Of a stretch of 24,507 nt of DNA, positions 16,793 through 24,474 are shown in pieces. The first letter of the stretch is position 1, and each line of letters begins with the position of its first letter. Position numbers and translations under genes: made by a program. The stretch is from an uncultured Alphaproteobacteria bacterium (GTDB lineage: Bacteria > Pseudomonadota > Alphaproteobacteria > RUG11792). The DNA is taken from assembly GCA_910588255.1 (NCBI GenBank), contig CAJUOM010000014.1, positions 1-24,507 on the forward strand, written 5' to 3'. The notes beneath the pieces were generated by a model that saw nothing but the letters and a program-made list of their open reading frames with translations, had not been told where the DNA came from and searched no databases.

Positions 16793-16909
16793 ATTTACCT
16801 CCTTAAAAAAGATATATTTACGTTATAGAGAAGCGTTTTCACTACTTTTCTTCCCTATTTTTAATTCTAAAAAAAGGTTAATTTTCCCTTAATTTTACTT
16901 CCTTTTATT
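16785..16909 (-). repeat. Conserved ~125-bp leader, copy 2
   Basis: Second copy of the leader described at 13070-13194, again placed over the start codon, ribosome site and upstream region of a minus-strand secreted-protein gene. A TATAAC motif (minus strand, in the shared block around 16822) could be a -10. The similarity stops at about 16909. Confidence 0.8.
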
Positions 16910-17020
16910 TGAAGGAATACTATATCGAAGGAAGTTTGGAATTTTCAAAAATCCAACATTTTATTAGATAATCTTAAAAATTTTCATAAAAATTGAAATT
17001 AACGATTTTTTAATAAATTT

Positions 17021-17029
17021 TGCTATGCT
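17021..17029 (+). promoter_or_regulatory. Candidate extended -10 promoter of rseP-bamA
   Basis: TGCTATGCT fits an extended -10 element (TGnTATnnT) 35 nt before the rseP start. A TTGAAA at 16993-16998 is too far upstream to be an optimal -35. Confidence 0.4.
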
Positions 17030-17064
17030 ATTATGTTAATGATAGGTTCCATTTAGGCAGACAA

Positions 17065-18177
17065 ATGAGCTTCTTTTTATCTTTATTATTTTTCATGATT
17101 CTTTTAGGCGTTGTAGTCGTTGTTCATGAATTGGGACATTTAGTTATTGCGAGAGTAAATGGGGTTTTTTGTGAAGCATTTTCTTTCGGATTTGGTCCTG
17201 TTTTGTTTTCAAGAAAAGATAAAAAAGGGACAGATTGGAGATTTTCAGCATTTCCTTTGGGAGGATATGTAAAAATGCTTGGAGATGCAGATGTTTCAAG
17301 CGTTCGAGAAGTTATTCCTGCAGGATATACAGAAGAAGATATGGAAAGAATGTCCGCCCATAGGAAAAAACCTTGGCAACGTCTTTTAATAGCTGCTGGA
17401 GGGCCTTTTGCAAATTTCATTTTTGCAATTTTTGTTTTATTTTCTCTCGGAATAATAAATGGAACTCCGGAATACACTAATGAAATTACTGTAGTAAATA
17501 AAGAATGCTTAGCAAGTGATGTAGGATTAAAAACAGGAGATGCTATAGTAAAAGCAAATGGAATTGAGATTAATAATTTCGAAGATTTAAGGAAACAAAT
17601 AACAAACTCAAAGGGAAAAGAACTTTTTTTAAAAGTGAAAAGAGAAAATGAAATTAAAAATATTAATATAAAAATGTTCAAAGAAGAAAACGGAGATATA
17701 AAACCAGTTTCAGTTCTTGGAATTACACCGTATAATTTTACATACAAATCCATCTCTATTTTTGAGGCAGCGAAATATGCATTTAAAACAACTTATACAC
17801 TAGCTGCCGAAAATATAAAAGCCATATTTAAAATTGCAACAACAAAAATGAGTACGAAAAATGTTGGAGGTATAATCTCAATATTCAAAATTTCAACAAA
17901 TAGTGCAGAAGCAGGGATGATCAGTTTTATTTTAATGATAGCCATGATTTCAACTGTTTTAGGCGCAATAAATTTGTTACCTATTCCGGTGCTTGATGGG
18001 GGAAGTATTGTTATTTCATCTATTGAGTGGATTATCGGAAAGCCTCTGAATAAGAAATTCATAGAAACAATATTTATGATAGGGCTAACGATAATTATAG
18101 GTTTAATGCTTTTGGGCATTTGGAATGACCTTTCAAATTGTAAGTTTTTTAGTTGGTTGGAGAATTTGTTTAAATGA
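17065..18177 (+). CDS. rseP: RseP-type site-2 intramembrane zinc protease
   Basis: RseP cuts transmembrane segments of regulatory proteins such as anti-sigma factors, and signal peptide remnants, within the inner membrane. The 370-residue protein has the zinc motif HELGH at 21-25 in its first membrane helix, the second active-site motif NLLPIPVLDGG near 304-314, and one PDZ domain at about 140-220 (LASDVGLKTGDAIVKANG). A single PDZ domain and this length fit many alphaproteobacterial members. The ATG at 17065 starts the first membrane helix directly; an earlier in-frame start at 17020 would add polar residues. It overlaps bamA by ATGA, the usual pairing in Proteobacteria. dxr, often upstream, is absent here. 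Confidence 0.95.
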   Translation: MSFFLSLLFFMILLGVVVVVHELGHLVIARVNGVFCEAFSFGFGPVLFSRKDKKGTDWRFSAFPLGGYVKMLGDADVSSVREVIPAGYTEEDMERMSAHRKKPWQRLLIAAGGPFANFIFAIFVLFSLGIINGTPEYTNEITVVNKECLASDVGLKTGDAIVKANGIEINNFEDLRKQITNSKGKELFLKVKRENEIKNINIKMFKEENGDIKPVSVLGITPYNFTYKSISIFEAAKYAFKTTYTLAAENIKAIFKIATTKMSTKNVGGIISIFKISTNSAEAGMISFILMIAMISTVLGAINLLPIPVLDGGSIVISSIEWIIGKPLNKKFIETIFMIGLTIIIGLMLLGIWNDLSNCKFFSWLENLFK

Positions 18178-20588
18178 AAATTAATAAATTATTAGTAGTA
18201 ATACCTTTATGTTTTAGTGCATATGCTTTTAATGTTTCTAAAATAGAATATATAGGATGTAAGAGAGTTGAAGCAGAGACAATAGAAAGTTATCTGCCTA
18301 TTCAGGTTGGCGATGAATGTGACCAAGATACGATTAATGATGCTTTGAAAGCTCTTAATAAAACAGGTTTTTTTGAAAAAATAGATATAAAAGTCCAAGG
18401 ATCTGTTCTTAAAGTTATTGTGAAGGAATATCCTATTATTAATAAAATCTCATTTGAAGGTAATTCAAAGCTATCTGATAGTGATATAAAAAAAGCGATA
18501 AAATTGAATCCTAATGAAATATTATCTCCTTCAAAAGTTAGAGAAATTCAACAAGGATTACTTGAGACTTACAGAAAAATGGGAAGATATAATGCTTCTG
18601 TTAATCCGAAAATAATAAAATTAAAAGATAGCAGAGTAAATTTGGTTTTTGAAATAAATGAGGGAAACTCTGCTGGTATTGGAAGAATCGTTTTTGTTGG
18701 AAATAATAACATTTCTTCTTCTGACTTGAGAGATGTTATATATTCAAAAGTAAAAAGATGGTATAGATTTTTTGTTACGGATGATATTTATGATTCTGAT
18801 AGAATGCAGGAAGACTGTCAGGCTATTGTGAAATATTATCATGAAAACGGATATGCAAATGCAAGAGTTATCTCTAATGTTGCAGAATTAACTTTTGATA
18901 AAAAAGAATTTATCCTGACTTTCACAATTGATGAAGGCATACTTTATACTTTCGGAGATATTTCTGTAAGATCTCATGTAAAACAAATCTCAGAAAAAGA
19001 CTTGGGTAAAAATTTATATTGCAAAAAAAGAGAAAAATTTAATGAAAGTTTATTGCAATTAGATTCAACAAATATTTCTAAATTAATAAGTAAACAGGGT
19101 TTTTCTGCAATTCAAGTCAATCCTCAACTTATAAAAAACCCTATAAAAAAGACAGTAAATGTTGTTTATAACATAGTTGAAGGAGAAAAAATTTATATCT
19201 CGAAGATTGTTATTAAAGGAAACACAAAAACAAGAGATGGAGTCATAAGAAGAGAAATACTTCTAGAAGAAGGTGATGCCTATAACAAATCTTTTGTCGG
19301 TATGGCAGAAACTAAACTGAGAGATTTAGGATTTTTCCAAAAAGTAGATATACAAGCGATTCCAGATCCAAATTCTCCTGATAAATGTATACTGCAAGTC
19401 GAAGTTGAAGAAACTCCAACTGCAGAAGCTATGGTTGCTGCAAGTTATTCTACAACAGACGGTATTGGTGTTGACTTGACTTATAATGAAAAAAATTTCT
19501 TTGGAACAGGAAAAGCTCTTTCTGTGTTCTTGGGATCAAGCAAATCTAAAGTAGGAAAAAGCCGCGAAATAGGTGCTGATGGAAAAGTACATAAGATTTC
19601 AAGAAAAGAAAAATTTAGATTCTTAAACAACGTTCAAGTTGCTGTTTCCGATCCTCATATATTCGGAAAAGATATGGAAGGAACTGTTGCAGGACATAGG
19701 TATGTTTCTTCAAGCTTTGATGGATTTGATGTCAAAGAATTAGGAGGTTCCTTAGGCCTTTCTTATAGTCTGAGTTCGAAATTTTATCAAAGTTGGGAAT
19801 ATTTAGCAGCAAAAAGAAAATTTGATGATGTTGATGACAAAGCATCCCCAATAATCAAACACCAAACAATGAAAGATAATTATACAAAAGAAGGAAAATG
19901 CGGAATCTCTTCATTGAAACACACAATAGGTTTTTCAGAATATTTTTATAGAGGATTAAAAGGAAGATTTAATACATCACTTTCCACAACAATAGCTGGA
20001 TTGGGAGGAGATGCAAAGCATTTGAAAAATGAGCTTTCTGGATCTTATACAGTTCCTGTTTCAAGAAAAAGCTCATTGACTCTTGCTTTATCAACAGGTC
20101 TTCTTTCAAAATTAGGAGGAAAACAGCCGCACATCGTTGACAGCTTCCAATTAGGTCTTGATTCATTCCGAGGCTTTGAATACGCTGGATTTGGACCATT
20201 TTCGGAAACCAAGAGACAAGGTAGATCTCCTCGCCGAGATTTCATAGGGGCAAAGAAATATTGGAAAGGAACTGTGGAATACTCTTTTCCAATGGGATTG
20301 CCTGAGGAATTGACGTTTAGAGGATTTGCTTTCTCAGATTTTGGAACCTTGTGGGATGCTCCAGATAAAGGAAAGAAATACATAAGAGATAATGGAACAT
20401 GTATTTTTGATGACAAAGTCACGGGTCACAAAATTCTAGATAATAAAAAAATTAGGGCTTCAGTTGGGTTTGGTATATCATTTATAACCCCATTTGGTCC
20501 TCTGAAATTGACATATGCAATACCTGTCAAGAAAGAGAAATATGACGAACAATACAGATTCTTAATAGGTTTCTCAACAACATTCTAA
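18174..20588 (+). CDS. bamA: BamA, outer membrane protein assembly factor
   Basis: BamA is the essential outer-membrane barrel that folds and inserts other barrel proteins. The 804-residue protein has a signal peptide (MKINKLLVVIPLCFSAYA), a series of POTRA domains in the periplasm up to about residue 425 (for example KIEYIGCKRVEAETI, ISFEGNSKLSDSDI, GNTKTRDGVIRREI), and a C-terminal 16-strand-type barrel with GLDSFRGFEYAGFGP, ending in phenylalanine (FLIGFSTTF), as needed for recognition by the Bam machine. It shares an ATGA overlap with rseP. A strong terminator follows at once, so lpxD, fabZ and lpxA, which often come next in Proteobacteria, are not in this operon. Confidence 0.97.
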   Translation: MKINKLLVVIPLCFSAYAFNVSKIEYIGCKRVEAETIESYLPIQVGDECDQDTINDALKALNKTGFFEKIDIKVQGSVLKVIVKEYPIINKISFEGNSKLSDSDIKKAIKLNPNEILSPSKVREIQQGLLETYRKMGRYNASVNPKIIKLKDSRVNLVFEINEGNSAGIGRIVFVGNNNISSSDLRDVIYSKVKRWYRFFVTDDIYDSDRMQEDCQAIVKYYHENGYANARVISNVAELTFDKKEFILTFTIDEGILYTFGDISVRSHVKQISEKDLGKNLYCKKREKFNESLLQLDSTNISKLISKQGFSAIQVNPQLIKNPIKKTVNVVYNIVEGEKIYISKIVIKGNTKTRDGVIRREILLEEGDAYNKSFVGMAETKLRDLGFFQKVDIQAIPDPNSPDKCILQVEVEETPTAEAMVAASYSTTDGIGVDLTYNEKNFFGTGKALSVFLGSSKSKVGKSREIGADGKVHKISRKEKFRFLNNVQVAVSDPHIFGKDMEGTVAGHRYVSSSFDGFDVKELGGSLGLSYSLSSKFYQSWEYLAAKRKFDDVDDKASPIIKHQTMKDNYTKEGKCGISSLKHTIGFSEYFYRGLKGRFNTSLSTTIAGLGGDAKHLKNELSGSYTVPVSRKSSLTLALSTGLLSKLGGKQPHIVDSFQLGLDSFRGFEYAGFGPFSETKRQGRSPRRDFIGAKKYWKGTVEYSFPMGLPEELTFRGFAFSDFGTLWDAPDKGKKYIRDNGTCIFDDKVTGHKILDNKKIRASVGFGISFITPFGPLKLTYAIPVKKEKYDEQYRFLIGFSTTF

Positions 20589-20596
20589 GTAAACAA

Positions 20597-20636
20597 AGAG
20601 CTTCGATTATTTTAAATTCGAAGCTCTATTTTTTAA
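20597..20636 (+). terminator. Intrinsic terminator of rseP-bamA
   Basis: AGAGCTTCGA (20597-20606) pairs perfectly with TCGAAGCTCT (20618-20627) around an 11-nt loop, followed by A and a T-run. It begins nine bases after the bamA stop. Confidence 0.92.
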
Positions 20637-21019
20637 GCTCGGGAAAAAAGATAAAAGACTTTTTATTATTTTATCAAATTTTTTCAGAACTTGTATCCAG
20701 GAATCAGGAATGTATAGTTAATTCACTAATTTAGTATATTATTTTGAAAGGCAAAATATAATATAGTGTGTCTATCAATGCGCGTAGCGAAAGGTATAAA
20801 TTTAATTAATATACCACAGCTACGCGTCTCCAAAATATGGTTGATTTCCTCATCAAAACGCAAGACATATGCGTATCTCTCTTAATAAACTTTCCAAAAT
20901 TTAACGAACACCTTATTAAAAATACATTTAATTTCTTAGAATTTTTTGGTAATTATATTACAAATTTTAACAAAAATTGATAAAATGACATTAGAGACTT
21001 TGTTTGCAGATAATCTTTC
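20637..21019. other. Gene-free gap with one hairpin
   Basis: AT-rich region between the bamA terminator and the broken secreted-protein gene. I see no coding region; the only strong structure is the imperfect hairpin at 20781-20826. Confidence 0.55.
20781..20826. repeat. Imperfect hairpin resembling the one at 5337
   Basis: CGCGTAGC (20781-20788) pairs with GCTACGCG (20819-20826), and inside it GGTAT (20793-20797) pairs with ATACC (20811-20815), around a 13-nt AT loop. The inner arms and the GCGCGTAG motif also occur at the hairpin near 5337-5380. No T-run follows. Confidence 0.6.
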
Positions 21020-21442
21020 ATGAAAATCAAAAACATTTTATTAGTTTCTTCATTGATAAGTTCAGTATTTGGAACGGAAAGACAAGTTACAGTAACAGAA
21101 GGTGATGTCGTTTATCTTTATGAATCGTTATTTACTGCTGAACCTTTACGATACTCGTAACTATATATCAGATCTATAGATAAGTATAAAAAAATTTCAA
21201 ATCATAAAAATTATAGAAAGCGTTTAAATTATATATTTCACGAAATTATGAATGACAGACCTGAATCACGGGATTTTTTAACTTTAAATAAAGATATTTA
21301 TGAAGACGGAATAACATTCACTTATATCTTTGCAAAAGATTACTTTGGGGATTTAATTACAAGAAATGAATATAAAACTTTGACTTACACAGATTCTGCT
21401 CATAAATCATTTTGGTCAAGAATTTATAGCAACTTTTCATAA
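21020..21442 (+). pseudogene. Secreted-protein gene split by one in-frame TAA
   Basis: The first part (21020-21160) encodes a signal peptide MKIKNILLVSSLISSVFG followed by TERQVTVTEGDVVYLYESL and stops at TAA 21158-21160. The same frame then stays open, with no shift, through LYIRSIDKYKKISNHKN and MNDRPESRDFLTLNKD to a stop at 21440-21442. Read through, the protein would be 140 residues, which is the simplest explanation for two short frames in phase. The function is unknown. Either it is a young pseudogene, or the TAA is a sequencing error or a readthrough site; a restart at the ATG at 21248 would give an unexported 64-residue fragment. Confidence 0.65.
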
Positions 21443-21449
21443 TAAGGCA

Positions 21450-21455
21450 TATAAT
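21450..21455 (+). promoter_or_regulatory. Candidate -10 of the xerC operon
   Basis: A perfect TATAAT lies 31 nt before the xerC start, inside the gap after the broken secreted gene. No convincing -35 is seen. Confidence 0.4.
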
Positions 21456-21486
21456 AGAAGTATTATATAAGTTCAAATACGATAGA

Positions 21487-22428
21487 ATGAACAGTATTTC
21501 CAACTTTGAAGAGATGATAAATTCCTGGAAAAGATATTTGCAATATTCAAGAAATTTATCTATCCATACTGTGTCTTCTTATTATTCAGATTTAAACCAA
21601 CTTATCTTATTTTTAAAAGAGTATAAAAACAAAGAAATAGATTTAAAAGATTTTGTTGACTTGGTTAAGAACGATATAAGGGCTTGGGTTCTATACAGAA
21701 TAAAGAAACCTGAAACACCTCGCACAATTTCTCGAGGATTGTCTTCAATAAAGAGTTTTATAAGTTATTTAATAGAAAACAAATTTTTGAAAAGGAGCGA
21801 ATTAACTAATGTGAAGCATCCAAAAATTCCGAAATTACTTCCAAGACCATTATCGATAAAGCAGATAAATGATATAATTTTTTCAATATCTGATATAAAA
21901 CAAACTGATTGGATAATAAAACGAGATAGAGCTCTGATCACATTTATTTATTCAGTTGGATTAAGAATTTCGGAGGCTTTAAATTTAAATAGAGAAGAAT
22001 TCATTTCATCACGAGATTATATCAATATTTCAGGGAAAGGTGGAAAATTTCGAATTGTTCCGCTAATTCCTGTAGTCAGAGAAACTATTAAAGATTATTT
22101 AAACGCCTGTGAATTTAAAACATCTGAAGCTTTATTTATAAATAATCGCGGAGAAAGGCTCTCTGCTTCCGCTTTGCAAAAACTAATAAGAAAAATACGC
22201 AATAACTTGAACTTATCTGAACATGTTACACCTCATGCATTGCGTCACAGTTGTGCAACACATTTGATGGAATATTCAGGAGAGTTGCGAGAAATACAAG
22301 AGCTTTTAGGTCATTCTTCAATAGTTTCAACGCAAATTTATGCAGATGTTGCCAAAAAGTATATAACAGAAGTATATGACAGATGTCATCCTTTATCACG
22401 AGAAAACAGGAAGGATAATCAGCAATGA
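21487..22428 (+). CDS. xerC: Tyrosine recombinase XerC
   Basis: XerC acts with XerD at the dif site to resolve chromosome dimers; FtsK, also in this window, drives the reaction. The 313-residue protein has an N-terminal SAM-like DNA-binding domain (about 5-105) and the catalytic domain with all expected residues: R160 (GLRISEAL), K184 (GKGGK), H250 and R253 (TPHALRHSCATHL), H276 (LGHSS) and the nucleophile Y285 (TQIYADV). The C-terminal EVYDRCHP matches XerC better than XerD in alphaproteobacteria, as I recall; XerD is the alternative. It overlaps dnaQ by ATGA. Confidence 0.87.
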   Translation: MNSISNFEEMINSWKRYLQYSRNLSIHTVSSYYSDLNQLILFLKEYKNKEIDLKDFVDLVKNDIRAWVLYRIKKPETPRTISRGLSSIKSFISYLIENKFLKRSELTNVKHPKIPKLLPRPLSIKQINDIIFSISDIKQTDWIIKRDRALITFIYSVGLRISEALNLNREEFISSRDYINISGKGGKFRIVPLIPVVRETIKDYLNACEFKTSEALFINNRGERLSASALQKLIRKIRNNLNLSEHVTPHALRHSCATHLMEYSGELREIQELLGHSSIVSTQIYADVAKKYITEVYDRCHPLSRENRKDNQQ

Positions 22429-23108
22429 GAGAGATATCACTTGATACAGAAACCACAGGGCTTTCGTTTATAAGCGGGGATAAGCTGACAGAAATAGGAG
22501 CAGTTGAGATAATTGATAAAAAAATCACGGGAAAAACTTTTCATTTATATATAAATCCTGAACGTGAATTGTCAGAAAATGCATTTAAAATAAGTGGTTT
22601 AACTTATGACTTCTTGAAACAATATAAACCTTTTAGAGATTGTTATCAGGAATTTTTAGATTTTATAAGAAATGACAGATTAGTTATTCATAATGCTCCC
22701 TTTGATATTGGATTTTTGAATTATGAATTGGATCAGGTAAGTGCCCCCAAATTAGATCCAAATAAAGTTGTTGATACACTAGTTATGGCAAAGGAAAAAT
22801 TCCCTGGCTCTCCTTCAACTTTAGATGCTTTATGCCGTAGATTTTCTGTTGATACTTCTGGAAGAACAAAACACGGAGCGTTGATAGACGCCGAATTATT
22901 AGCGGAAGTATATCTCCATATGTCGGTTGAAGTTTTTCAAAAAGCTTTATTTGGATCGCAAGATAATTCTATAACTTCAAATGAACCAACTTATATAAAA
23001 AAAAATATAGAACCAAGAAATTTTCCAATAGCAGATTTTGAAAAAAAAGAACATTTAGAATTTCTGAAAAAGCTAAAAAATCCAATTTGGAATAAGTTGC
23101 AGCAATGA
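22425..23108 (+). CDS. dnaQ: DNA polymerase III epsilon subunit (3'-5' exonuclease)
   Basis: DnaQ proofreads DNA during replication as part of the polymerase III core. The 227-residue protein has the DEDDh exonuclease motifs: DTETTG with D7 and E9, HNAPFDIGFLN with D94, and the third motif with H150 and D155 (TKHGALIDAELLAEVY). The C-terminal part beyond about 175 is charged and fits the segment that binds the polymerase alpha subunit. It overlaps both xerC and nuoB by ATGA, so the three genes form one translationally coupled operon of unrelated functions. Confidence 0.93.
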   Translation: MREISLDTETTGLSFISGDKLTEIGAVEIIDKKITGKTFHLYINPERELSENAFKISGLTYDFLKQYKPFRDCYQEFLDFIRNDRLVIHNAPFDIGFLNYELDQVSAPKLDPNKVVDTLVMAKEKFPGSPSTLDALCRRFSVDTSGRTKHGALIDAELLAEVYLHMSVEVFQKALFGSQDNSITSNEPTYIKKNIEPRNFPIADFEKKEHLEFLKKLKNPIWNKLQQ

Positions 23109-23536
23109 AAAATATATTATTCACAACTATTGAAAAAATGGGAAGTTGGGCAAGCAAAAAGTCTATGTGGCCTTTATCTTTTGGTTTGTCATGTTGTGCT
23201 ATAGAAATGATGCAAGCAGCAGCTAGCCGAATAGATTTAGATAGATTTGGTTGCCTTTTCAGAGCGAGTCCAAAACATGCGGATTTAATGATAATAGCCG
23301 GAACGGTTACCAAAAAAATGCTTCCTCAATTGTTAACACTTTACGATCAAATGTTGCATCCTAAATACGTAATTGCAATGGGAAGCTGCGCAATAAGTGG
23401 AGGACTTTATGCTGAATCTGAAACAGTTATAAGTAATATCGAAGATTTTGTTCATATAGATAAAAAAGTATTTGGATGTCCTCCAGCTCCGGAAAAATTA
23501 GCTTTGGCAATCTTAGAGTTACAAAAAGGAAAATAA
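23105..23536 (+). CDS. nuoB: NADH-quinone oxidoreductase subunit B
   Basis: NuoB carries the last iron-sulfur cluster (N2) of complex I and passes electrons to quinone. The 143-residue protein keeps the four cluster ligands C30, C31 (GLSCCAIEM), C95 (MGSCAISGG) and C125 (GCPPAPE), plus FRASPKHADLMIIAGT at 52-67. It is short: N-terminal residues present in many homologs are missing. The stretch between C95 and C125 differs from the usual YxYSVVxGxDxIVPVDxYVPGCPP pattern; it reads SETVISNIEDFVHIDKKVFGCPP, of the same length. It is coupled to dnaQ by ATGA and, like nuoH, stands outside a nuo operon. Confidence 0.93.
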   Translation: MKNILFTTIEKMGSWASKKSMWPLSFGLSCCAIEMMQAAASRIDLDRFGCLFRASPKHADLMIIAGTVTKKMLPQLLTLYDQMLHPKYVIAMGSCAISGGLYAESETVISNIEDFVHIDKKVFGCPPAPEKLALAILELQKGK

Positions 23537-23581
23537 TTCTAATGCTCCCAAAATTTATAAATAACTAAAAAAGGTATTTTT

Positions 23582-23890
23582 ATGAATAAAATATTTAAAA
23601 TTGGTTCTTACTGGAGTTATTTCAAGTTCTCTAGCAATAACCACAGAAGTTGATTTATAATTTACAACTTCCTAATAAAACATAGCCGCATAGTGTTCAT
23701 TCTTCAATACAAAGCGATTTGGAAAATGCCGATGGATTAGGGAAAGAATATAGGATGTATGCCAATAGGTTCTTCATTGGATAAAGAGAATTCTATTGAA
23801 CTGCGTGGAACCTTGTTTCAACACGAGGCCAAGACCGTGACTTATGAGCTTGACATAGAAGATGACAAAAGCGTTTTCTATTTTTTATAA
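23582..23890 (+). pseudogene. Decayed gene for a small secreted protein
   Basis: AAGG seven bases before the ATG at 23582 starts MNKIFK; one base later in the frame the sequence continues as KLVLTGVISSSLAITTEVDL, a clear signal peptide, so a single extra A in the AAAA at about 23596-23599 breaks the frame. That frame stops with TAA at 23658-23660. Further remnants follow in two frames: HSSIQSDLENADGLGKEYR and then, shifted, MPIGSSLDKENSIELRG to DDKSVFYFL, ending with TAA at 23888-23890. No function can be inferred. At least two frameshifts and one stop make it a pseudogene. Confidence 0.6.
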
Positions 23891-23896
23891 ACTCTA

Positions 23897-23927
23897 TAAA
23901 AACATCTAAAATTTTATGGAACTTTTT
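23897..23927 (+). repeat. Inverted repeat, left copy (22 bp perfect)
   Basis: The segment 23906-23927 is an exact reverse complement of 24453-24474 (22 of 22 bases); the similarity extends weakly to about 31 bases. The core reads CTAAAATTTTATGGAAC followed by T5. It lies just after the decayed secreted-protein gene. Confidence 0.85.
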
Positions 23928-23953
23928 AAAATTTGACATGGGCAAATAGGAGA

Positions 23954-23980
23954 AGAGGAACGCCATGCGGGCGTTCCTCT
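23954..23980. terminator. Strong G+C-rich hairpin downstream of the LRR gene
   Basis: AGAGGAACGCC (23954-23964) pairs perfectly over 11 bp with GGCGTTCCTCT (23970-23980) around a 5-nt loop. It sits 10 bp beyond the 3' end of the minus-strand LRR gene and may end its transcript, though no long T-run follows on that strand. Confidence 0.6.
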
Positions 23981-23990
23981 CTTCATATTC

Positions 23991-24357
23991 TCAAAAGTAG
24001 AACTTTATACTTTTTTCCTTAGCAATTTTTTGGAATCTTCCCTGTAATTCAACTCCTATTCCATTATATTCTAGATCAAGTTCAGTAATATAAGTATTGG
24101 TTTTTAGAGCATCAGCAAGTGCAATGGCTCCAGCATCTCCTATTCCAGTATTGTTTAGAATAAATTGTCCATCACATAGATTTTCGTTTATAAGTCTTTG
24201 AACTCTATCTATAGTAGCTTGATCAGGTATTGGTTCCTGCACTAATACTTTTGCTTGTGGAGCATGGCTTGGAAATATAGATCTTTCCATTGAAGCTCTA
24301 ACATCCACACTTCCCAACATGGAAAGCATACTTATTCCTAATAATATTTTTTTTCAC
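23991..24357 (-). pseudogene. Secreted leucine-rich repeat protein with frame-disrupted signal peptide
   Basis: The C-terminal part holds one full NLRC3/RNase-inhibitor-type LRR (NNTGIGDAGAIALADALKTN) followed by ITELDLEYNGIG, typical of eukaryote-like effectors in intracellular bacteria. A good AGGA site stands seven bases before a GTG at 24357-24355, but after GTG comes A8 (24354-24347) and the frame runs out of phase. With A7 the frame would give MKKILLGISMLSMLGSVDVRA, a proper signal peptide, fused to the LRR part (about 121 residues). As given, translation could only start at the ATG at 24329 (112 residues), which has a weaker site and half a signal peptide. So it is a recent pseudogene, a slippage-controlled gene or a homopolymer sequencing error. 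Confidence 0.6.
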
Positions 24358-24443
24358 AGTTTTTTCCTGTAATAAATTCTTCTATTTATATTATATCAAA
24401 AAAAAGAGCAATAATTTTTTGTATTTATAAAATAACTAATCTA

Positions 24444-24474
24444 AAAACCAGGAAAAAGTTCCATAAAATTTTAG
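24444..24474 (-). repeat. Inverted repeat, right copy (22 bp perfect)
   Basis: The partner of 23897-23927; the exact 22-bp match is 24453-24474. It lies about 96 bp before the GTG start of the LRR gene and in the same orientation as that gene. A short minus-strand frame enters from the window edge and ends near 24437, so the right copy may also overlap the 3' end of another gene. Confidence 0.85.

Noticed and set aside
17124..17753. A 209-codon minus-strand open frame inside rseP
   Set aside because: Antisense to the HELGH and PDZ regions of rseP; composition is the mirror of the coding strand.
20045..20422. A 125-codon minus-strand open frame inside bamA
   Set aside because: It is a shadow of the well-supported bamA barrel; no ribosome site or motif.
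23906..24474. An insertion sequence bounded by the 22-bp inverted repeats
   Set aside because: No transposase remnant lies between the repeats and no clear target duplication is seen, so I report only the repeats.
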